From Kudoa neothunni (Eukaryota > Cnidaria), in assembly GCA_964304625.1 (NCBI GenBank), contig OZ199838.1, forward strand, positions 5,518,001-5,582,000: a stretch of 64,000 nt of DNA. Reading direction: 5' to 3'. Made by a program: the position numbers and the translations under genes. Of the stretch, positions 23,666-33,569 are shown piece by piece (within the stretch, counting starts at the first letter, position 1; the number at the start of each line of letters is the position of its first letter). The notes under the pieces are model-generated. The model saw only the letters and a list, made by a program, of their open reading frames with translations. It was not told the DNA's origin and did no database searches.

Positions 23666-24206
23666 CAATGCAACCTCGGACTTCGACCATAATCCGTTTT
23701 AGCAGTGTGTTCGAACTCCTAATCAATTTTTCCAACGTAAAATAATGAAAATTAGTTTAATCCGCACCGCTCATCAAATAAATGACCATTTTTATTCTTA
23801 TTTATAAAAATCTAACCATCTCTCGTGATTATGAATATATAACAAGTAAAAATGATATATTCGATGTAACACAAACTCCGAATTGAGGTTCGAATCTGAG
23901 TTATTAGCATTAAAGGTGGTGGTGCCATACCGCTCTGTTCTCGATCGCGCATGTGATTGGTGGATTACAACCCTTATAATCCACATGTTACATAGGATAA
24001 ATATTTGTTGGTCGGCATACGATAGATTATAAAGGGTTATCTTTTGATGACGTTCCCACAATTTGATTGAGAAATTCTCCTTCTAGAATTACTTTTCTTC
24101 GCTATTTTTCGCTCCAACTGGATTTGTTCTGAATATCCTTTCTATGTGTCTGAACTCAAAAGTGTTTCTGCCTCAAAATTATTGGTTGAACTCCGAGGTT
24201 GCACTG
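23666..24206. mobile_element. TA-flanked MITE (Tigger/mariner type)
   Basis: 541 bp. Inverted ends C-A-A-T-G-C-A-A-C-C-T-C-G-G-A-C-T-T-C-G (left) and the complement of C-A-G-T-G-C-A-A-C-C-T-C-G-G-A-G-T-T-C (right), with TA on both sides (23664-23665, 24207-24208). It has no coding content. The A-A-C-C-T-C-G-G terminal core is typical of pogo/Tigger-derived short elements. Confidence 0.75.
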
Positions 24207-24407
24207 TATACCGAAACTAAAATAACGCCCAACTTATTTCTCTCTTGATGCGCATGCACGAAATTAAATTTAAAAACAGTATTAAAGTTTGGCCGAACTT
24301 TTATAGATTTCCTACAATTTTTAAAATTCATCATTTTAGTCAAATTGATGAGCAGTTTGGGTAAAGGAAGTAGTTATTATTAAGTACGTAATATTCCAGC
24401 AGAACTA

Positions 24408-25853
24408 CAGTTGAACCTGAATATTGCGTAATTTCACAAGTTTATTGAAATATAAAGAATATTTTAATTTTTTACTTAAACTTTTCTTGTGTATTATTTA
24501 AATTAATGTTACCGGGGTGAACAAAGATAAAAATGTTTTACTAAAGAAGTATAAACTTAAGATAGCCCCCAAAAATTAAAATCTCGCTACTGCGTAACGT
24601 TTTATTCGGTTTAATCCTCAATTAATCTTCTTTTTGAATTCTGCAAAACGAAAATAGCAACGAATAAGCGAACAGTGGCTGAAAAAATTGAAATAATCGA
24701 ATAATATAATTCAATTAAATCACTCAAAGAAGAAAAATGGATGACTTTTAAACTTTACAAGTCATCTAATATAAAATTATCTAATTCCAATATAATATAT
24801 TTTAAAGGCATTCCTCTATTAATAGAATTGTAATTTCTCAATGTGATATTATTAATTCTATTATTTCGGCTTCAACAAAAAGAATGAAAGAAGACAATTA
24901 CACGGAATTAGTTAATTTATTCTATACATGAATAACTAAAATGCGAAATGAAAAAAAGGTTATTTATGTTTACTTAATTGTTGAAAAGACAAAAAGTATC
25001 GTTAAATCCATAGATATTGACGAATTTACCGGTAGTAACGGTTTTTTCGTAGAATTTGAAATTAATTTTAAAACAATTTCATGATGAAACCAACAATGTG
25101 AATAATCCAACTATGATGGCTTTTTTGATAAAATTCCCAAAAATTTCACTACAGTACGAAGAGTGTAACGTAATAAACATGGATAAATCAAATTTAATTA
25201 AATATATCATTTTTGTTTTATTAAAACTTTAAATCAAGCATGGGAAAATGTATCATCGACTATAATTCAAAACTGATTTAGAAAATCTAGACTTTTTGAA
25301 CATTGTGCATTGATACTATGATATATCAAATTAAAGATTAATTAATAGATAATGAAAAATTATCTCAAGGTTTTTCTGAAAATAATATTGAAAATCTCGT
25401 CACACTATTTAATTGTTTATCAACTTTAATTTTTAGATGAAAATATGACGAAACCAACAATATTGACGAAGAGGGGAAAATACATGAGGAATCAATCGCT
25501 TTACCTGAAGCGTATGCAGTTGATAAATTTAAAGAAAATTTCGATCGAACTTTTGTAAATGATGAAGCGATTGTGACAACTGTGGAACTCAAACAATCAA
25601 TTAATTCAATCAGAAAACTTTTATGTTAGAAAACTCGGCAGCATTATTTTCAAGACACACAGTTATGGAGTTCATATCTGAAATAATTCGAAAATGGTGC
25701 AAAAAATTGAAATTACTATTTATTTTAAACCCCTCAAAATTTTTGTTTTTTGTACATAACGCGCTTGCGCTAACAACCTGTATTGCGTAAAATCTCCCCG
25801 TTGCGTAATTTTTTCCCTTTCCCGAAAAATTACGCAATATCCCGGCTCTACTT
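24408..25853 (+). mobile_element. Tigger/pogo element, decayed (24.4 kb copy)
   Basis: Inverted ends C-A-G-T-T-G-A-A-C-C-T-G-A-A-T-A-T-T-G-C at the left and its decayed complement at the right share the core ATATTGCGTAATTT; TA flanks both ends (24406-24407, 25854-25855). Inside, plus strand, a decayed CENP-B-type N-terminus reads K-R-K then V-A-E-K-I-E-I-I-E near 24690, and a C-terminal segment near 25470-25640 reads F-K-E-N-F-D-R-T-F-V-N-D-E. Stops and frame changes throughout. Confidence 0.8.
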
Positions 25854-25856
25854 TAT

Positions 25857-25975
25857 ATTTAATTATTTTTGTTCCCCCTCTTCGCTCTTATGGGTCAGAA
25901 ATAATTCATTAAGCAGATTATAAAAAATTATATCAGTATAAAGCTTGTAAGAAAAAGTTGCTGGGATTACAAATT
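25857..25975 (+). repeat. Unclassified interspersed repeat, copy a
   Basis: Aligns with 29625-29752: both start A-T-T-A-T-T-T-T-T-G, share A-A-G-C-A-G-A-T-T-n-T-A-A-A-A-A-A and end C-T-G-G-G-A-T-T-A. This copy starts just outside the TA duplication of the Tigger element. The family is not recognised. Confidence 0.45.
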
Positions 25976-26195
25976 TCCATCGCGTAAGTGTATGTTCAGT
26001 TTAGGACGGGGTCACCAAAGTTTTTGACTGGCGGGCCACATTTTGGATCTTGACAAGCTTCGAGAGACGGATTCAAAATTTTTTTTTGAAAACCGAACAA
26101 TTATAAAAATGAAACAAAAATTATATAAATATAACAAAATTATGAATTTTTTTTAATGTGAAACATGGAATTGATTCATTTTTGATAAAAGTTGT

Positions 26196-26691
26196 TTCTT
26201 GTTTTTTTTGCTTATAAGGTCAAACCCCTGGCGCAACTTGTTAGGTTGTGAAGTTCGACTGGTTAGGCCTTCTCCATTTATGCTTTGGGCGCCGCAACGT
26301 CATATTAAGGCGACTTACGTTTATGCAGTATTGTAGGATTTTAACCCATTAAACATCCCCGTTTCGGAGCAACCACCATCCCACCATACCCTGGACTAAC
26401 CCAGAATTAGTCTGAGAAAGTCGTCTGAATGCGGGCGTCGGCTCTACGGAAACCCCCTACTGGATTGTATTTCGGGTCTGTACCCCGGCGTTTGTGAGCG
26501 CTTGAGTCCACCCTTTCGCCAGCCCCCCAGCTGTAAGCAAGGAAACGATAAATCGTAGACTGCTGCTATTATTACAGCCATCCTACTTATTTAATTTCGG
26601 ATTACGAGTACAGGAATGTCCGGACAAGGTTTCGAATTCGCAGCCTCATGTTATACGACTCGACCTAACACCAATATGCCATATTGTCTAA
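26196..26691 (-). repeat. tRNA-headed SINE, copy 2
   Basis: Same family and orientation as 9889-10400. Shared landmarks: tail T run, C-C-C-C-T-G-G-C-G-C-A-A-C-T-T, C-C-C-T-G-G-A-C-T-A-A-C-C-C-A-G-A-A, G-A-A-A-C-C-C-C-C-T-A-C, and a B-box-like block (GTTTCGAAT at 26629-26637 on the plus strand). Scattered differences and small indels suggest neither copy is very recent. Confidence 0.75.
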
Positions 26692-26725
26692 GATAACGGT
26701 TTTTTCTTGAGAGATACAAACAAAT

Positions 26726-26765
26726 CAGGCCCGTGGCGTCAGGGTATACATTGCTTACCCTGGAT
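26726..26765. mobile_element. Orphan end of the 35.5 kb hAT family
   Basis: C-A-G-G-C-C-C-G-T-G-G-C-G-T-C-A-G-G-G-T matches the left terminus of the ZMYM-type hAT at 35525. The match runs into the adjacent MITE and cannot be followed far beyond it, so this is an end fragment or a very short derivative into which the MITE inserted. Confidence 0.5.
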
Positions 26766-27426
26766 CAGCGTTTTCCAACATGGGGCCTTGCCCCACGTTG
26801 GAGAGTGAAAAAATGTTGGTGTGGCGTGGAAACTTTTAAACGATTATTGGACCGCCTCGGTAGGAAGTGGAAAATCCTGAGTATTGTTGTGACAGGATAA
26901 TGGTGGGATGATTAGGCATTATGATGCATTTTTAAGTGACAATTAACATCTTAAAAATACAAAAAGCAATGCCTCATTATATAAAAATTAATAATAGTAT
27001 TTTACGTGTCCTTTATCCGAATAGAATCAGAATAGTTTGATCTTATTCTTGTTTCATTCAGAATCGTTTAATACGTTTTCTGACCAAACCTGATGTAATG
27101 TTGATTAATTTTATATTTATACTCTTTATGTTCCGTTTATTAACCCCATATACACGAAAGTCTATCCTAATGAAGGCTGGATTACCACGAGTTTCATTTG
27201 ACGCTGTTTTGGACGGTATAGAGAACTAAAGATGTTAGTTTTTAAGGTCCATCGATAAATTAAATTAGATCCAATCGAATACATTTTAATGAAAAAAAAT
27301 ATATTAATTGCTTTCAAATTTTAATGTGATAGTAAGCTTTATTTAATGTTATAAACAGTCCCAGTTAAAAAAATCAATACATTTGAAAAAGATGGGACGT
27401 GATAGAAAAAAGGTTGAGAAACGCTG
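26766..27426. mobile_element. hAT MITE, complete copy with target duplication
   Basis: 661 bp with ends C-A-G-C-G-T-T-T-T-C-C-A-A-C and its inverted partner G-T-T-G-A-G-A-A-A-C-G-C-T-G. The flanks CCCTGGAT (26758-26765) and CCCTGGAG (27427-27434) are an 8 bp duplication with one difference. This copy is the reference for the interrupted copy at 4471-9806 and the partial copy at 63801. No coding frame. Confidence 0.88.
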
Positions 27427-27690
27427 CCCTGGAGAGTACAAAAAGAAATAAAATATTCTTATAAACGTAGTTTTTCTTTTATTTAAGATTTTTATATCAA
27501 TTTATTTGTGTATATTGCATAAAATGATAAAAAATTTTCTAAGTTTTTGTTAGCATGAGCCCAACCTGACACTGCTTCCAGGTTGCCCCATTAATTCTAC
27601 AGGCGTACCTGAAATCAGGAGTTGTCGCATGCGTATCCGAGTTTTAAGGGGGACACCGTGGGCAGCATTTTGGTCACCCCTGGTTTGGGA

Positions 27691-28166
27691 TTAAGATTTA
27701 ACCTGTAAATAACGTTTGCCCGTTCATACCCAACTTCATGAATCAATTTAATTTACTACTCAACCCATAAAGAAACATGGGCGTGCTTATTCTGAATACT
27801 CGTTATCATATTTTTATTGCACCGATTCAAACTTTACAAATATCCAGTCATAAATTAACATCTTCCCGGAAAATATATAAACATTTTAAAGTATATAAAA
27901 ATCTTAAAAAGAGGGATAATTTAAGCAGACACTATCATAAACATAATGGAGCGAGGATGTAAATCGAAAGGGATCACTTGATCGTTAAAATATAACAATC
28001 CATCGATAGTAAAAAAATACATTGCAGCATTTGTTAAAGCTTAGAATTAAATATTACGGAGAATCTGACAAAACAAAGCTTTTATTCTTATTGTCAAACA
28101 AGAATTATGTTGTTAAAACATATTTATATGAAAAATGTTTCTCAATAAGAAGTATTCTTTCTTGAA
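27691..28166. other. Intergenic
   Basis: A 61-codon frame at 27777-27962 has no recognisable content. Otherwise AT-rich sequence and the 3' flank of the minus-strand gene at 28167. Confidence 0.3.
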
Positions 28167-28500
28167 TTAGTCGACATCTTCCTTGGTAAGAGAGAACTCT
28201 ATACAAATATCAATAGTTGCAAAACCACTAACGCTTACGAATGTTATCATTCTCATAATATTCTGATGCAAACGCTCCAATAATGGCAAATGGAACTAAA
28301 ACCATAAACGCTTTTAAAATGTTCGATTGAACTAAAAGTAATATGAAATGTTAATATACCCACCAACATTGTCAAAATCAATACTCACCACCACATGTAT
28401 CTCTGGAAAGGTAGTAGTCATTGTAGAGTATTCGATCATGTAAGCCTAGACCGGTTCGATAATAGGAGCGAAATCTTCGAAACAGAGTCGCTGTGATCAT
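28167..28500 (-). CDS. Small protein with mitochondrial-style N-terminus, unidentified
   Basis: Three exons join in phase: M-I-T-A-T-L-F-R-R-F-R-S-Y-Y-R-T from 28500, a GT-AG intron after R-D-T-C-G, then P-F-A-I-I-G-A-F-A-S-E-Y-Y-E-N-D-N-I, a second 40 bp intron, and Q-F-S-L-T-K-E-D-V-D then stop at 28167. The predicted length is about 75 residues. The Arg-rich, acid-free start resembles a mitochondrial targeting sequence, and the central hydrophobic stretch could be one membrane helix. It is transcribed away from MRPL30 (28836) across a 335 bp gap that would hold both promoters. A small respiratory-chain subunit is possible, but I do not recognise a family. An upstream in-frame ATG at 28560 is an alternative start. 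Confidence 0.5.
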
Positions 28501-28835
28501 TTTAAAGTGGCGATCTATTCCGACAAGTCTTACGATAATATTCAAGAAGTGGAATATCAAGTGGAGCTATTATCGCTTTAATAGAATAATAGTCGAACAT
28601 TGGTTTTTTAAATTTCCACGCCATATATTATTGCACCGAAATTTACAATAAATTTTACAGAGTTCACCCAGCATAATAAAGCCGAGAATTGTCCAACATT
28701 TTTTCTCTTTATAACTCAAAAAATTTTAATTTAGATTAATAAGATATTTTGGGCAGAAGCTGGTGATATATTTGAGCGGAAAAACTGCTTTTAAAAATTC
28801 GCCTGAGTTCGTGCTACCTTCGGTTACACATTGTG

Positions 28836-29246
28836 ATGTCTGTTCCTAGAGTTTTTCACGTTACTTTGGTGCACAGCCTGATCAAAACACCCCGTAAAAC
28901 AAAAGAAATTGCGAATTCTATGGGACTGAATAAAAGATTTGATAGTTTTGTGTATGTAAGTGCACCCAAAATGAATAAATTTTTAAAAAAGATTGCACAT
29001 TTGATTCAAATCGTTCCTGTCAAAACCCTTCCCACGGACATCAATCTTCCTTCAAATATTCCTAAATGGGTGAAAGAATCTGATTTTATCGACAAAGATT
29101 CACTGAAAAATGATGTGAGATTTCAAGATACTGAGCTTTTGAATCGATTTGGTTATTGTGATGCGGCAAAAGTAGATAAATGCGAATCCGCGTATCCTGA
29201 TGTTGTTTTGGACTACCATGAGTCAATTAAAAACAGTAGAATCTAG
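28836..29246 (+). CDS. MRPL30: Mitochondrial ribosomal protein L30 (uL30m)
   Basis: A single-exon frame of 136 residues from ATG 28836. Residues 4-60 match the L30 ferredoxin-like fold: F-H-V-T-L-V-H-S-L-I-K-T-P-R-K-T-K-E, then A-N-S-M-G-L-N-K-R-F-D-S-F-V-Y, then M-N-K-F-L-K-K-I-A-H-L-I-Q-I-V-P-V. The signature is the spacing of the S-x-I-x-x-P motif, the L-G-L-x-K motif and the final hydrophobic strand. The C-terminal extension past the bacterial L30 length is usual for the mitochondrial form. The frame stays open upstream of the ATG without another start, so a short 5' exon cannot be excluded. The divergent neighbour (28167-28500) may also be mitochondrial. Confidence 0.82.
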   Translation: MSVPRVFHVTLVHSLIKTPRKTKEIANSMGLNKRFDSFVYVSAPKMNKFLKKIAHLIQIVPVKTLPTDINLPSNIPKWVKESDFIDKDSLKNDVRFQDTELLNRFGYCDAAKVDKCESAYPDVVLDYHESIKNSRI

Positions 29247-30123
29247 TTTTTGTAATAATTGCACCTCGTTTTTTTATTTCACTAAAAAACTCGCTAGATT
29301 CTATTAAATTCTCTAAATAATTTTATTTAAATATTCAGCAATTTCTTCATTTATTAGAATTTATTTGGTCCTTTTCGGCGCTAATTTAAGTTCCGTTTAT
29401 AAAGTTTAATATGACAACTATTATCTAATAAATTTCCATATAATAAATATACAATCGACCCTATTGTTCAAAATTTATTTTTAAAATTACCTATAATTCA
29501 TTTACAGTAGAATCAATATTGCGTAATTTAACGTTTGTCTTCCATACATTATTTAGTCTAATCATTCAAAGGAGTGACTATTGCAACGGATCATAATTTA
29601 TAGGTGAGTGTAGTTTTGAATGTATGTAATTATTTTTGGCCCCTAAGAGTGATAACGATGACTCGCGAATAACTAAGCAGATTCTAAAAAATAATTTTTA
29701 TTCGTCAACTACAGATAGGAGTTTCTGGGATTAAAAATCAGGGTTGCCGGCAAGGTTTTAAGAAAACCCTAAGTTTAAGTAAAAAAACCAAAAGTGAGAA
29801 AAACGCCAGTTTAAAGTACAATAAAAATAGAATCGAATCTATTAAAGTGATTAATCTTCTTCCTATTATATAATTACGTCTTCAGATATTAAATTTAAAT
29901 GTATCGTCATATTATTGCAATGTTTTTGCACGAACTCTCACTCATAATTATTGTCTAGTAAAGATCAATATACTCACAATTAATTACTTCAATGTTCAAG
30001 ATATATTTTGAAATAACGTTTATATTTTCTAACAATTTGCGACAATGTTTACTGAGTAATTGTGTAATCGTGCAACATTAAAAAATCAAATGTGTTGTCG
30101 TTCAATATTGTGAATGTTTAAAC
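29247..30123. other. Intergenic with transposon scraps
   Basis: A Tigger-like end (C-A-G-T-A-G-A-A-T-C-A-A-T-A-T-T-G-C-G-T) at about 29507 has no partner. 29625-29752 is copy b of the repeat at 25857-25975. No gene seen. Confidence 0.45.
29625..29752 (+). repeat. Unclassified interspersed repeat, copy b
   Basis: Partner of 25857-25975. Similar order of blocks with many substitutions; family unknown. Confidence 0.45.
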
Positions 30124-31094
30124 CAGGGCTTCCCGGACCTCTAAGAGGTCTGAGATTTACGTCTAGAGTCAACGACAAAATTGTAGGGCTAAACATTCCC
30201 CGTACATAATGTACCAATTCCAAATAATCGTAATCTCTCTCGACAATATATCATGTGCGATTCGTGCACAATCGAAGATGAGATAAGTCTATTAAATAAA
30301 TAGTCGTTTGATGAATATTACTGAAGATTAATTTATGATGTCAATCTACTATTTACCATTATCAGTATATGAAATAAAAGTGATAACTTATTCCTCTTTC
30401 ATTCGTAAATAAATTATTTAGTTTAAATTTGAAATGGAACAACGTAAAAAATTATGAAGTATTTACTTTTTGATAGAAAGATAAACGACATATAAAAGGT
30501 TTTAAAATGGATGAATTATTAAAAATTGTATTATTATTTTCAATTAAACTATATGGCAAGTAAGAATTAAATTTTAATTGGTGTCAAGGTTACTACGTTA
30601 TTTAGATTTTGTTGTTAAGTTATTTTAAATTTTCATACTTTAAATTAAAATCAATTTGCATTCGAGATTGGTTCACATATTTAATTTCCTCACGAAATTT
30701 TTAAATTAATAATTAAACAACAAAATCCAAAACTTCGCGTAAGCCCAACTATTCACATCTGTTCTTTTGCACAAAAACGTGAACATATATTGTACCTTTA
30801 CAAATTATGATTTAGTCATAACTTTATCTGATAAAGAGTCCCATTTTGACCCAATCATTGTTCAAAAGGGACAAGAAAAAAAATTCAAAACATTTAATTT
30901 ATTATCAGTTGTATTTATTTCAATCACAACTTTTTGTTAAAATAAGCTGTTTTTTTCTATTTAATGTTATTTTAATAAAAATATTTTCCCCACCTAAAAA
31001 TAAATCCATTTTGAATCTCTTTTTTGAGAAGGGATGTGGAGTTGTCCTCGTAAATGGTAGGGGTCCGGAAACTAAAATGAATCGGGAAGCGCTG
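30124..31094. mobile_element. hAT MITE (CAGGGCTTCCCG family)
   Basis: 971 bp. Left end C-A-G-G-G-C-T-T-C-C-C-G-G-A-C-C; right end complement C-A-G-C-G-C-T-T-C-C-C-G-A-T. Flanking 8-mers GTTTAAAC and ATTTAAGA share five bases. Not coding. The same left-end block (C-C-T-C-T-A-A-G-A-G-G) recurs in the small element that follows at 31112. Confidence 0.65.
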
Positions 31095-31111
31095 ATTTAA
31101 GACCTGTATAA

Positions 31112-31303
31112 TAGCGGTTCCTCCACCCCAACCTCTAAGAGGGTGGGAATTATGGAATTGGTTTGGGGGTGGTACAAGGTACCGCCACAATAGAAAATAA
31201 TTTTTGAGAAATTTTGAGTCACATCTTATCTTATCCAAGGGGGTACGAATTTTGTTTCATCGCCAAATGGGAGTGCGAGTCCAATTTTAGTTAGGAAGTG
31301 CTG
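31112..31303. mobile_element. Short hAT MITE (192 bp) of the same family
   Basis: Starts T-A-G-C-G-G-T-T-C-C-T-C and ends A-G-T-T-A-G-G-A-A-G-T-G-C-T-G, an inverted pair close to the ends of the 30124 element. Flanking 8-mers CTGTATAA (31104-31111) and CTGCATGA (31304-31311) agree at 6 of 8. It lies 17 bp from its larger relative. Confidence 0.55.
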
Positions 31304-31716
31304 CTGCATGATATAATCTGAATAGGACATGTGATTAAAAATATAAATATTAATGCTGCACATAAAAAATAGTGTTATTATTTAATGTTTACAAGTTTTC
31401 AATAAAAACTCAATATTGTGTAAATATAAAAAAAACCAAGAGCCCAAGGTGACTATAAAAACCCGAAGCCTTAACAGTCCCGTTTAAAATAGACCCAGTG
31501 CATGCGTATATACAATTTAGGATTAAAAATATCCGTTGCAATAGCCACCGTCTACTAATTATAGACCGTCACCATGACAATATTGAAAGATTGTTTTTTT
31601 GAAATTACAGCAATCTTGAAAATTTGTTCATTTAATTATTGCAGAAGAAAGGAAGCAATGGGCGACGATTTTAATGAGTAAAAAGGAGAGCAAATAATGG
31701 GTTTATTCTTTTGGGA
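31304..31716. other. Intergenic; probable 5' part of the IS630/Tc1 element
   Basis: No clear terminal repeat or gene. The transposase reading starts at 31717. Confidence 0.3.
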
Positions 31717-32442
31717 ATGAGAACTGCTGTGATTGTCCCCCAAATTAATTTATCATAAGCTACCGTAGTTACAATAATTTCGATATTTCAAATGACTGGA
31801 ATTATCGAACTGAAATCTAGAGGAAGCGACAAGCGCTCTATTTTGGTATTAGAACAGAAAGAAAAAATTATTTCGTGAGCGGACGAAAACTCCATGCTTA
31901 CAGTAAAAGGGCTTAAGAAAAATATTTTAGGTGAAGTCGGCTTTGCAGTCGTTACGAAACCAAAGCGATGTAGGTCACTGAAAGCTACACCTGCTTACGC
32001 TTATATCAGTGCTGTCAGGAGCATAAATATTTCTTTGGTGGTTGTCATTAATAAAAACTGTATAATTCACCGTAACATAGATGGCAAAGTTGTCACTGAT
32101 GGAGAGTTCAAACTTTGTGTCATTGAGTTAAAGAAAGCTTGTATGGAAAGATACTAGAAAATCCAGTCTTTCTTATGGATAATGCTAGGATACACCATCA
32201 CAAAGGCTTTGAAACCGATATTTTAGAGGAAAATTGAAATATTGAATTAATGCTTCCAAATTCATTATTCCTCAATCAAATTGAAAATATGTTTTCAATC
32301 TGGGAAAACTTTGTGATTAGAAAGAAGAGCAAAAATGAAAATGAACAAATATTGGCAATTTCCGAATGTTTTAAACTAATCATTCCGTCTCGCTGCGATA
32401 GTTTCTATCGAAAAATGTTAGGAAATTTCTCTAGATCACCTT
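31717..32442 (+). pseudogene. IS630/Tc1-mariner family transposase, decayed
   Basis: From ATG 31717 the frame shows a helix-turn-helix part (M-T-G-I-I-E-L-K-S-R-G-S-D-K-R-S, L-E-Q-K-E-K-I-I) with two in-frame stops. Next is the DDE_3 region with A-Y-A-Y-I-S-A-V-R-S-I-N-I-S-L, to 32157. After a frame change come F-L-M-D-N-A-R-I-H-H-H (second catalytic Asp) and L-P-N-S-L-F-L-N-Q-I-E-N-M-F-S-I-W (catalytic Glu), then the usual F-Y-R-K-M-L-G end at 32442. The family is the animal/protist IS630-like group with the L-P-x-x-S-x-F-L-N-P-I-E-N block; here P is Q. No terminal repeats were found. Confidence 0.82.
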
Positions 32443-33569
32443 GACGGGAGATAATCTAAGAATAAAATAGTTAGGAAATTTTTAAGGTTTCTTTTTGAAA
32501 ATTTTATCGTTGTGTTTTTTGGCGATTTTTATTATTATTATTTTTTGAGATTTATTGTAAGTTGTCAATTTTGATCGCAAGAATGTCGAGTTTTATTGCA
32601 ATAATTTTGTTTTTGACTGAAGAACCACATAATTTTTACTCATTCCTGTCGCTTTCGGAGCTAAAAATCATTAATGGCAATCAAAACTATACTTGCCTGG
32701 ATATTAGAATCCATGCAGATAGTTACTTTCTAATATCGTTTTATCGAATGAGATTATGAAAGAAATATTAAGTAAACAAGTGATTCTGATAATCAAGCAA
32801 TCCCTCAAAGATAACGTCATCATAGAGAAGGATTGATCGTACCATCTTATCGTGACATATTTAAAAAACCTAACGAGGAGCAGATAAAGGTTTGATCTAA
32901 AGAATTCCTCCCTGATTTTACGCTTTCTGATCTTTTTGAGTGATTCCTGCGCTGTCATTCAAATAAACACTTATTATTTTCATTTATGGATTCGGATATA
33001 ATTTATGATACAGACTTCGCTTTATTTAATTATTAGTTGTCCGTTAAATATATTAGTTTTATATATTTCTCTACGCGCTCAAAATGTTATTCCTTATCTA
33101 CTGGAACAATATTAAATTTTTTTAATCGCAATAATGGGGAAATTACTCGTATACTGAAAATTATTAATCATATTTACCGCTTACTTTTAGCAAATATTAT
33201 ACTCTTAAAATTTCATACGCTCCTTTAAACAGTGTTCTTATATGATATCATAAATGAAAATTAGCTCAAAATTTGTGCAGGATCATTTTGTGAGTAATTA
33301 GAATATTAAACTTGAGATAATATTACTTTTTAATTTAATATCATTTATAACGAAATGATTTTGAATTGTTAAAAATTTTTATCGATAATATCAGATATAT
33401 ATTTATGATTAAAAAACCTTTAATTTACAACTTAAATTCTTAGGTTGAAAGATGAAAGATGAAACATGATATCTATTAATTTACATACGGATAATATGCC
33501 ATATTTTTAAAAATTTCATATCTTTTATCCAATAATTGAATAACATCGAAATTCTGTGAAGCTACAAAA
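32443..33569. other. Intergenic upstream of nucleoside hydrolase 1
   Basis: Several 60-85 codon frames on both strands (for example 32562-32759 and 32958-32704) lack recognisable content and overlap each other. No repeat identified. Confidence 0.3.

Larger units (their letters stand above)
26007..27682. mobile_element. hAT element hosting a SINE and a MITE
   Basis: Ends are C-G-G-G-G-T-C-A-C-C-A-A-A-G at the left and T-T-T-T-G-G-T-C-A-C-C-C-C-T-G at the right, an inverted pair. Flanking 8-mers GTTTAGGA (25999-26006) and GTTTGGGA (27683-27690) match at 7 of 8. The interior has two later insertions: a SINE (26196-26691) and a hAT MITE (26766-27426). Without them only about 520 bp of element remains, with no coding content. 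Confidence 0.72.

Noticed and set aside
25365-25837. Two minus-strand 75-codon frames
   Set aside because: They fall on the decayed C-terminal part and right end of a plus-strand Tigger element.
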